A DNA stretch of 64,000 bases from Rhodoferax sp. Its GTDB lineage: Bacteria > Pseudomonadota > Gammaproteobacteria > Burkholderiales > Burkholderiaceae_C. The notes below the pieces were generated by a model, which was not told the origin of the DNA, searched no databases, and saw nothing but the letters and a program-made list of their open reading frames with translations. The position numbers and the translations under genes are program-made. Shown here piece by piece: positions 1 to 7,464 of the stretch. Location: assembly GCF_018780565.1 (NCBI RefSeq), contig NZ_JADMJN010000005.1:558001-622000 (forward strand). Reading direction: 5' to 3'. Position 1 is the stretch's first letter, and the number at the start of each line of letters is the position of its first letter.

Positions 1-1
1 A

Positions 2-85
2 TGGGTCCACCAGATGTGGCTGGACAAGGATGCGCAGATTGAGGCCTTACTTCGGCCCCAGGCCGGCATCCATAAAGCGTCGTAA
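2..85 (+). CDS. C-terminal end of an unidentified protein (cut by window edge)
   Basis: An open frame enters from the left edge and ends at TAA 83-85. The 27 visible residues end in LLRPQAGIHKAS and contain the segment WVHQMWLDKDAQIEALL. The W-x-x-K-D pattern resembles the tail of YihG-like lysophospholipid acyltransferases, but this is only an impression from a short fragment. It converges with the MOSC gene, whose stop lies 27 bases downstream. The short gap holds a GCTATC/GATAGC hairpin. Confidence 0.45.
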   Translation, partial: WVHQMWLDKDAQIEALLRPQAGIHKAS

Positions 86-110
86 GCTATCAATTAGATA
101 GCGATAAACA
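86..110. repeat. Truncated copy of dispersed intergenic repeat, forming a hairpin
   Basis: GCTATC (86-91) and GATAGC (97-102) form a perfect 6-bp stem around AATTA. The sequence resembles the left part of the repeats at 21.5 and 46.5 kb (GCTAT, AATTA/AATAA, ATAGC, GATA). It lies between two converging genes, so it could also act as a weak bidirectional terminator. Confidence 0.4.
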
Positions 111-111
111 C

Positions 112-690
112 TCAACGCATGTGCTTGAACATCTTGGCGTTAAACGCCTCGGTGATGCACAGGCGCCGCGGGCCGGGTACCAATTCAAAGGACTCCCCCG
201 CGCCAATCGACCCGGGCTCGTCCACCGCCAGGTAAAACCCGCAACAGCCTTTTTGCGCCATGGCTTTGACGGCACCGTTGTAACCCATGGCGGCATTGAA
301 CTTGTAGCAGGGCTCACGCGGCTGCGTCACGCGCAGCGTGCAATCTGCAAACTTGAGCACGTCGCCAACCCACGCCTCGGTTTCCAGCAGACCCTGCAGG
401 CTCAGGTTTTCACCCATGGAGCCAAAAGGCAGCGCATCGTCAATGCCGGTCAACCCGGCGTCCGTACGCGCCTTCTGCCAAAACGGGTAATGCTCGCTGG
501 GGTAGGCGTAGACCGCCTTGTCCAGACCCCCATGTACCGACAAATCGGCCTGTTCATCGCCGTCAAGTCCCAGGCGAGCGACCTTGACCGGGCCGGACAC
601 GGGCTGCTTGTGAATGGCCGTCAGGATGGAGCGCCCGCTGATCTGGACGCGCCGCGCTTGCGCGGTCTGTAGCGAAAGAACTGTGGTCAC
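112..690 (-). CDS. MOSC domain protein (YiiM-like)
   Basis: The 192-residue protein is a MOSC (molybdenum cofactor sulfurase C-terminal) domain protein of the YiiM type, a family linked to molybdenum-dependent reduction of N-hydroxylated substrates. Visible family features are VHGGLDKAVYAYPSEHY at about residues 52-68, FGSMGENL near 89-96, and the conserved cysteine in QPREPCYKFN (C128), the usual cofactor ligand position. The start is GTG at 690-688. It overlaps the TGA of the upstream acyl-CoA dehydrogenase (GTGA), so the two are probably co-transcribed and translationally coupled. Longer readings begin inside the dehydrogenase gene and lack support. The link between a MOSC protein and fatty acid oxidation is not explained by the sequence. 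Confidence 0.85.
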   Translation of the reverse strand: MTTVLSLQTAQARRVQISGRSILTAIHKQPVSGPVKVARLGLDGDEQADLSVHGGLDKAVYAYPSEHYPFWQKARTDAGLTGIDDALPFGSMGENLSLQGLLETEAWVGDVLKFADCTLRVTQPREPCYKFNAAMGYNGAVKAMAQKGCCGFYLAVDEPGSIGAGESFELVPGPRRLCITEAFNAKMFKHMR

Positions 691-1850
691 TTTCCCCCCA
701 ATCCCATCGAACGCGTGATCACCTCTTTCATGATCTCGTTGGTGCCGCCGTAGATACGCTGCACGCGCGCGTCGGCGTAAGCGCGGGTGATGGGGTATTC
801 CCACATGTAGCCGTAGCCGCCGAACAACTGCACGCACTCGTCCATCACCTTGCACTGCAGGTCGCTGCACCAGTACTTGGCCATGCTGGCGGTAGCGGTG
901 TCCAGCGTTTTGGCCATCAGCAACTCGGTGCACTTGTCAACAAAAACACGGGCCACCTGCACTTCGGTCTGCAACTCGGCCAGCGTGAAGCGCGTGTTCT
1001 GGAAGGCAGCGACGGGCTGGCCAAACACCTTGCGCTCCTTCACGTAGTCCACCGTCCAGTCAATGGCAGCCTGCGCCGCCGCCACAGCACCGATGGCGAT
1101 CTGCATACGTTCCCACGGCAGCTGCTCCATCAGGCAAATAAAGCCACGGTTTTCCTGGGCTTTTCCCCCAAGCAGGTTGCTTGCGGGAACACGGACATTG
1201 TCAAAGAACAACTCTGAAGTGTCCTGCGCCTTGAGGCCCAGCTTTTTCAACCGCTTGCCCACCGAGAAGCCGGGCATGCCACGCTCAACCAACAGCAGGC
1301 TGGTGCCCTTGGCCCCGGCGGCGGGGTTGGTCTTGGCCACCACAATCACCAGATCGGCGTGCCAACCGTTGGTGATGAAAGTCTTGCTGCCATTGAGCAG
1401 GTAGCTGCCGTCGGCCTGCTGAATCGCATTGGCCTTGATGCCTTGCAGGTCGGAGCCCGCAGCGGGCTCACTCATGGCAATGGCGCCGATCATCCCGCCA
1501 CTGGCCAGCTTGGGCAGGTACTTTTTCTTTTGTTCTTCGGTGCCGTAGTGCAGGATGTAGGGCGCCACGATCTCGCTGTGCAGGGAGTAGCCGATGCCGG
1601 AGAAACCGCCCCGGCTGAGCTCTTCCATCTGCACTACGGAATACAGCTTGTCGGCACCAGCGCCGCCATATTCCTCGGGCATGGTCATGCACAGAAATCC
1701 GTTGTCGCCGGCCTTGTTCCACACCGCACGGTCCACATAGCCCTGCTCTTCCCATTCGGCATGAAAAGGCGCAATTTCCTTCTCCATGAAACGGCGAAAG
1801 CTGTCACGAAAAGCTTCGTGCTCAGGGGAAAAAAGTGTTCTCTGAATCAT
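687..1850 (-). CDS. Acyl-CoA dehydrogenase, long-chain/isovaleryl type
   Basis: This 387-residue flavoenzyme introduces the alpha-beta double bond in acyl-CoA, the first step of beta-oxidation, and passes electrons to ETF. The FAD-binding signature AMSEPAAGSDLQGIK spans 125-139, FITNGWHADL about 158-167, and the C-terminal RIYGGTNEIMKEVI about 365-378. The glutamate that serves as base in medium-chain enzymes is replaced by glycine here (IYGGT, 366-370). Instead E247 in LPWERMQIA matches the base position of long-chain and isovaleryl-CoA dehydrogenases. Substrate therefore could be long-chain or branched acyl-CoA. It is transcribed away from the thiolase across a 125-bp region with a perfect palindrome, and it overlaps the MOSC gene at its end. 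Confidence 0.93.
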   Translation of the reverse strand: MIQRTLFSPEHEAFRDSFRRFMEKEIAPFHAEWEEQGYVDRAVWNKAGDNGFLCMTMPEEYGGAGADKLYSVVQMEELSRGGFSGIGYSLHSEIVAPYILHYGTEEQKKKYLPKLASGGMIGAIAMSEPAAGSDLQGIKANAIQQADGSYLLNGSKTFITNGWHADLVIVVAKTNPAAGAKGTSLLLVERGMPGFSVGKRLKKLGLKAQDTSELFFDNVRVPASNLLGGKAQENRGFICLMEQLPWERMQIAIGAVAAAQAAIDWTVDYVKERKVFGQPVAAFQNTRFTLAELQTEVQVARVFVDKCTELLMAKTLDTATASMAKYWCSDLQCKVMDECVQLFGGYGYMWEYPITRAYADARVQRIYGGTNEIMKEVITRSMGLGGK

Positions 1851-1881
1851 GGTGCAGCCTGTTTGACAAAATTTGAGGTAA

Positions 1882-1907
1882 TTTTACAAAGCGATTGCTT
1901 TGTAAAA
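1882..1907. promoter_or_regulatory. Perfect inverted repeat, probable operator between divergent lipid genes
   Basis: TTTTACAAAGC (1882-1892) is followed by GATT and its exact reverse complement (1897-1907), giving 11-bp arms. It lies in the middle of the 125-bp space between the acyl-CoA dehydrogenase (minus) and the thiolase (plus). A TATACT (1912-1917) just to the right could be a -10 element for the thiolase side, but no good -35 is seen. Arm length and position fit a dimeric repressor of the TetR or GntR type that controls fatty acid genes; the regulator is not adjacent. Confidence 0.6.
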
Positions 1908-1975
1908 AGAATATACTGCATTCTGATGTGTCACCACACATAATTTTTTGAACCTGTCCCTCAACTGGAGCCCCC

Positions 1976-3181
<1,206 letters not shown>

Positions 3182-3184
3182 GAG

Positions 3185-3245
3185 AAATTAACCTCTAGCC
3201 CTCGTATTCATTACGCAAGTAGCTCCTAATTAAATAGCAAATATT
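3185..3245 (-). repeat. Dispersed intergenic repeat, copy 1
   Basis: Read on the minus strand this about 60-bp stretch aligns with the copies at 21492-21550 and 46460-46522. Shared blocks are TTGCTAT, TAATTA, AGCT, CGAGGGCTAGAGG and a terminal ATTT. It fills the space between the thiolase and the hydratase/dehydrogenase genes, so it should be transcribed inside the operon message. Confidence 0.7.
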
Positions 3246-3247
3246 TC

Positions 3248-5407
3248 ATGAAAACCATTCAATACGCTTTGCAGGACGGCATTGCCACCGTCACCTTCGA
3301 TGAGCCCAATTCGCCGGTCAACACCATGTGCATGCAATGGCAGGAAGACCTGTCGGAATTGACGGCGCAAGTACTCAAAGACAAGGACGCCATCAAAGGC
3401 ATCGTCCTGGCCTCCGCCAAGACCACGTTTTTCGCCGGCGCCGACCTCAAGGGCGTGATGCGCGTGCAACCCTCCGACGCGGGCGGCATCTTCACCGGCA
3501 TCGAGCTTGTCAAGAAGAACTTCCGCACCATCGAGACCCTGGGCAAGCCCGTGGTGAGCTGCCTCAATGGCACCGCTTTGGGCGGCGGCTGGGAAGTGGC
3601 ACTGATTGGCCATCACCGCATTGCCATTGACGACCGCAAGATTCAGTTCGGTCTGCCTGAAGTCACCCTGGGCCTGCTGCCCGGCGCCAGCGGCGTGACC
3701 AAGATGACACGCCATCTGGGCCTGATGGGTGCACAACCCTACCTGGTCGAAGGCAAACTCTTCTCCCCCAGCGAAGCCAAGGCCATGGGACTGGTGCACG
3801 ATCTGGTGGCACCGTCCGACACAGCAGCGGCCGAGATGCGCGCCAAGGCGCTGGCCTGGATTGCAGCCCATCCGACAGCCCAGCATCCCTGGGAAGCCCA
3901 GGACTACAAGGTGCCTGGTGGCACGCCAAGCAACCCCAAGGTTGCCGGCATGCTGGTGGTTGCACCTGCCATGATCAAGAAGCAGACACGCGGCCTGTAC
4001 CCGGCGCCTGAAGCCATCATGGCCTGCATGGTTGAAGGCTTGCAAGTGGACATGCCCACTGCGCTGCGCATTGAGAGTCGTTACCTGGCCAAGCTCATGA
4101 CCGGCATCAACGCCCGCGCCATGATCAACACCTTCTTTTTCAACATGAACGCCATCAAGAGCGGTCAGTCACGCCCTGGCACGGCACCGCGCTTCAAGCC
4201 CGCCAAGGTGGGCTTGCTGGGTGCCGGCATGATGGGTGCGGGTATTGCCTACTCGCAGGCGAGCAAGGGTATTGCCACGGTGCTCAAGGACGTGAGCCAG
4301 GAGAAAGCCGATCTGGGCAAGTCCTACAGCGCCAAGATCACCCAGGGCCGTGTGGACAAAGGCCGCATGAAGGCTGAAGACCAGCAGAAAATTCTGGACC
4401 GCATCCAGGCCACCGCCAACGCGTCCGACCTCAAGGACTGCGACCTGATCATCGAGGCGGTGTTTGAAAACCGCGAGCTCAAGGCCAAGGTCACCAAAGA
4501 AGCCGAACCCATGCTGACCCCCGGCGGCTTCTTTGCTTCCAACACCTCCACCCTGCCCATCAGCGGCCTGGCCACCGCCAGCGCTGCCCCGGAAAAGTTC
4601 ATCGGCATCCACTTCTTCAGCCCGGTGGACAAGATGAAGCTGGTGGAGATCATCCGCGGCAAGCAGACCAACGATGAAACCGTGGCCCGTGCTTTTGACT
4701 ACGTGCAGGCCATCGGCAAGATCCCGATTGTGGTGAACGACTCGCGCGGCTTTTTCACCAGCCGTGTGTTCGGCACCTTCGTCATGGAGGGTGTGGCCAT
4801 GCTGGGTGAAGGCATTCCGGCTGCAGCGATTGAAAACGCAGGTGTGCAGTGCGGCATGCCGGTGGGCCCGCTGGCCGTGCTGGACGAAACTGCCCTCACG
4901 CTGAGCCTGCATGTGATGGAGCAGACCAAGGCCGACTTTGAAGCGGAAGGCAAGACCTATGTGGCCTCGCCGGGCGAACTGCTGGTGGCTGAACTGGTGC
5001 GCAAACACAACCGGCCAGGCCGTGCGGGCGGCGGCGGCTTCTACGAGTACCCCACCGAGAAAGGCGCCAAAAAGTTTTTGTGGCCTCAGCTCAAAAACTT
5101 GTTCGAGAAGTCGAACGTGCAATGGAACGTTACCGACATCAAAGACCGCCTGCTGTTCCGCCAAGCGGTGGAGACTGCGCGCTGCCTGTGCGAGAACGTG
5201 CTGACCACGGTGCACGACGCCAACATCGGTTCCATTTTTGGCATTGGCTTCCCAGCCTGGACCGGCGGCGCCATGCAGTTCATTTATGGCATGGGGGTGG
5301 AGGCTTTCGAGAAGCGCGCCGCTGAGCTTGCGAAGCAGTTTGGCCCAGGCTTTGCCCTGACCGACGAAGTAAAGGCTGCGATCCGCAAGTACCAGCCGGT
5401 CTACTAA
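3248..5407 (+). CDS. Bifunctional enoyl-CoA hydratase / 3-hydroxyacyl-CoA dehydrogenase
   Basis: This 719-residue protein is the FadB/FadJ-type multifunctional beta-oxidation enzyme: it hydrates trans-2-enoyl-CoA and oxidises the L-3-hydroxyacyl-CoA with NAD. The crotonase domain occupies about 1-200, with oxyanion segments FFAGADLKG (61-69) and ALGGGWEVAL (110-119) and the acidic pair E116 and E138. A Rossmann fold begins at KVGLLGAGMMGAGIA (320-334). IIEAVFE follows at 401-407, and catalytic H455 lies in GIHFFSPVDKM. The C-terminal helical dehydrogenase domain runs to the end. It follows the thiolase in the same direction and is closed by a strong terminator. FadB and FadJ cannot be told apart here. 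Confidence 0.93.
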   Translation: MKTIQYALQDGIATVTFDEPNSPVNTMCMQWQEDLSELTAQVLKDKDAIKGIVLASAKTTFFAGADLKGVMRVQPSDAGGIFTGIELVKKNFRTIETLGKPVVSCLNGTALGGGWEVALIGHHRIAIDDRKIQFGLPEVTLGLLPGASGVTKMTRHLGLMGAQPYLVEGKLFSPSEAKAMGLVHDLVAPSDTAAAEMRAKALAWIAAHPTAQHPWEAQDYKVPGGTPSNPKVAGMLVVAPAMIKKQTRGLYPAPEAIMACMVEGLQVDMPTALRIESRYLAKLMTGINARAMINTFFFNMNAIKSGQSRPGTAPRFKPAKVGLLGAGMMGAGIAYSQASKGIATVLKDVSQEKADLGKSYSAKITQGRVDKGRMKAEDQQKILDRIQATANASDLKDCDLIIEAVFENRELKAKVTKEAEPMLTPGGFFASNTSTLPISGLATASAAPEKFIGIHFFSPVDKMKLVEIIRGKQTNDETVARAFDYVQAIGKIPIVVNDSRGFFTSRVFGTFVMEGVAMLGEGIPAAAIENAGVQCGMPVGPLAVLDETALTLSLHVMEQTKADFEAEGKTYVASPGELLVAELVRKHNRPGRAGGGGFYEYPTEKGAKKFLWPQLKNLFEKSNVQWNVTDIKDRLLFRQAVETARCLCENVLTTVHDANIGSIFGIGFPAWTGGAMQFIYGMGVEAFEKRAAELAKQFGPGFALTDEVKAAIRKYQPVY

Positions 5408-5427
5408 GCCGTTAAAGTAGGGCTCGA

Positions 5428-5473
5428 CCCTGTTTGCGTCGCCAAACGGACGCCAACAGGGTTTCTTTTTTTT
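5428..5473 (+). terminator. Rho-independent terminator after the beta-oxidation operon
   Basis: CCCTGTTTGCGTC (5428-5440) pairs with GACGCCAACAGGG (5449-5461) over 13 positions with one mismatch, followed by a T-rich run (5462-5473). It lies 21 bases after the hydratase/dehydrogenase stop and before the SDR gene. Confidence 0.9.
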
Positions 5474-5493
5474 GGGATCAGAAAGGTCATTGC

Positions 5494-6345
5494 ATGCGTT
5501 CATTGGCAGGAAATGTCGTCGTCATCACGGGTGCTGCATCAGGCATTGGTGAGGCACTGGCGGTTGAACTGGCACAGCGGGGTGCGAGGCTCCTGCTGGC
5601 GGACATTGACGCAACAGGGCTGGACCGCGTGATCAGCAACTTGCGCACGGCCGGATGCGACTGTTTCGGCCTGGTGACCGATACCGGCAACGAGGCGGCC
5701 ATCCATGCGCTGGCGGCCGAGGCGCACAGCCGCTTCGGCGGGGCCGACGTTTTGATCAACAACGCTGGCGTATCCCTGGTGTCCTCGGTAGAGAAGCTGG
5801 AAACAGCCGATGCACACTGGCTGATGAACATCAACTTCTGGGGCGTGGTGCATGGCTGCAGGGCCTTTTTGCCGCAGATGCGCACCCGGCCTGACGCCCT
5901 GCTGGTCAATATATCCAGCATCTTTGCCATGGTGTCCATGCCCACCCAGAGTATCTACAACGCCTCCAAGGCGGCAGTGCGAGGCTTTAGCGATGGCCTG
6001 CGCGAAGAGTTGCGAGGCTCAACCGTCAAGGTTCTCTGTGTGCATCCTGGCGGTATCCAGACCAATATTGCCAACAAGGCGCGCATCACCGATCTCGCCA
6101 CGGTGGCAGGATCGGCGCAAGAGCTGCGCGACAACTTTTCGCAAGTGGCGCGTACCAGTCCACAGCAGGCAGCGCAAACCATTATTGCCGCCATAGTGGC
6201 CGGCAAAACCCGGGTACTGATTGGCACCGACGCCAAGGTGCTGGATTTTCTCTACCGGCTGGTACCCACAAGGTCCTCCGCCTGGCTCACGAACATGAGC
6301 AACCATCTGCGCCGCAAGGCACAGGCTCGCAAACACACTGTTTAG
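5494..6345 (+). CDS. Short-chain dehydrogenase/reductase
   Basis: This 283-residue classical SDR is an NAD(P)-dependent oxidoreductase of unknown substrate. The cofactor loop TGAASGIG spans 12-19, and D39 of LLLADIDA hints at NAD preference. NNAG is at 89-92. The catalytic set is S141/S142, Y155 and K159 (YNASK). I chose the ATG at 5494 because AGAAAGG stands upstream and the Rossmann strand starts immediately after it; an upstream ATG at 5434 falls in the terminator. The C-terminal region is longer than the minimal family core. Only 8 bases separate it from the following lipase-like gene, so the two form an operon, and the neighbourhood suggests a lipid-related carbonyl or alcohol substrate. 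Confidence 0.88.
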   Translation: MRSLAGNVVVITGAASGIGEALAVELAQRGARLLLADIDATGLDRVISNLRTAGCDCFGLVTDTGNEAAIHALAAEAHSRFGGADVLINNAGVSLVSSVEKLETADAHWLMNINFWGVVHGCRAFLPQMRTRPDALLVNISSIFAMVSMPTQSIYNASKAAVRGFSDGLREELRGSTVKVLCVHPGGIQTNIANKARITDLATVAGSAQELRDNFSQVARTSPQQAAQTIIAAIVAGKTRVLIGTDAKVLDFLYRLVPTRSSAWLTNMSNHLRRKAQARKHTV

Positions 6346-6353
6346 GACGACTC

Positions 6354-7280
6354 ATGCTGGCAAAATTTTTACGGCGCATGTTTCTGGTGCAGGTGCTTCT
6401 GGGCGCCGGACTGGCCTGCCTGCTGATCACCTACGCTGCATGGCCCAGCTGGAGCCTGGTGGCCATAGTCATGCTGCTGCCTTTTCTGACCATGGTGCTC
6501 GTAGATGTGATCACAGCCCTCAAGTCCCGTGCTTCGGGTGAAAGCGCTGCCATGTGGTGGCGCTCGCTGTTCGGAGAGTTTGGTGCGGGTATTCGGGTGT
6601 TCCTGCTGCGCCAGCCCTGGGTCAGAACGCCCCCCTCTTTCAGGGCCGCCACAGGATCTGACAAAAAAATTCCGGTGGTGCTCGTGCATGGCTACCTGTG
6701 CAACAACCGCATCTGGGACGATATGTCCATTGCCCTGCGCTCGGCCGGACACCCGGTTTTTGCCGTGGATCTGGAACCCCTGTTCATCTCCATTGACAAC
6801 TATGCGCCGATTGTTGAATCTGCCGTGGCACAGCTTTGCCGTCAAACCGGCGCATCCCAAGTCGCCCTGGTGGGCCACAGTATGGGCGGGCTCGCCATTC
6901 GCGGGTGGATGCGTGCACACGGGGCCACCAGGGTAGCCCGGGTGTTGACATTGGGCACCCCTCACGCCGGCACGCAAATCGCGCCCAACACCCACACACC
7001 GAATGGTCAACAGATGGGCTGGCGCAGCCCCTGGTTACAGGCGCTCTCGGCCCATGAGACTGCCGAGGCCCGCGCGCTGATTCGCATCGCCATCACACCG
7101 CAGGACAACATCGTCTATCCGCAGCGGGCCCAGGTATTGCCCGGCATTGAGCCCACGATCTTCGAGGGCATTGGACATGTGCAAATGTGCCTGGACCAGC
7201 CGGTGATTCGCTGGGTACTTGGGCAGTTGGCGTCACTCACCCAAGTCAGGATTCCAGCCGTCGGCGACGCGGCTTGTTGA
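6354..7280 (+). CDS. Membrane-anchored alpha/beta hydrolase (lipase-like)
   Basis: This 308-residue protein begins with two hydrophobic segments (about 9-28 and 33-52), which would tether it to the inner membrane. An alpha/beta hydrolase domain follows. VVLVHGYLCNNRIW (108-121) gives the oxyanion loop, S176 in GHSMGG is the nucleophile, and a late histidine in GIGHVQM is the likely catalytic base. HG-x-x-x-N-x-x-W and GHSMGG resemble triacylglycerol lipases and esterases. It follows the SDR by 8 bases. Its last 35 bases overlap the convergent small orphan gene. Substrate is unknown; lipid ester hydrolysis is the best guess. Confidence 0.82.
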   Translation: MLAKFLRRMFLVQVLLGAGLACLLITYAAWPSWSLVAIVMLLPFLTMVLVDVITALKSRASGESAAMWWRSLFGEFGAGIRVFLLRQPWVRTPPSFRAATGSDKKIPVVLVHGYLCNNRIWDDMSIALRSAGHPVFAVDLEPLFISIDNYAPIVESAVAQLCRQTGASQVALVGHSMGGLAIRGWMRAHGATRVARVLTLGTPHAGTQIAPNTHTPNGQQMGWRSPWLQALSAHETAEARALIRIAITPQDNIVYPQRAQVLPGIEPTIFEGIGHVQMCLDQPVIRWVLGQLASLTQVRIPAVGDAAC

Positions 7281-7464
7281 CGTCGCCAAGCTCCACCAGC
7301 ATCACTTGCCCATCAGGCAATGAGATGGCAATCTTTTCCTGACCATCGTGACTCAGGTGATAAACGGTGGCGCTGCCAACGGCACCTGATTCCTCAAGGG
7401 AAGACTGCGTCAATAACTGCGACAACTCGGTACCCGAGACAACTTGCCAATTCAACTTCTTCAT
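7246..7464 (-). CDS. Small protein of unknown function, coupled to the GGDEF-EAL gene
   Basis: This is a 72-residue soluble protein beginning MKKLNWQVVSGTELSQLL and ending in a basic RRRRLES. I do not recognise a family. The ATG at 7464-7462 overlaps the TGA of the upstream GGDEF-EAL gene (ATGA), which favours translational coupling and this start over longer readings. Its 3' end runs 35 bases into the convergent lipase-like gene. Predicted strands such as SATVYHLSH and KIAISLPDGQVMLVEL suggest a small beta-rich fold. Position suggests a link to the cyclic-di-GMP protein, but that is inference. Confidence 0.6.
   Translation of the reverse strand: MKKLNWQVVSGTELSQLLTQSSLEESGAVGSATVYHLSHDGQEKIAISLPDGQVMLVELGDVNKPRRRRLES

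Noticed and set aside
4169..5503. 444-codon open frame on the minus strand opposite the hydratase/dehydrogenase gene
   Set aside because: It is antisense to conserved coding sequence and to the terminator, and has no domain or plausible start.
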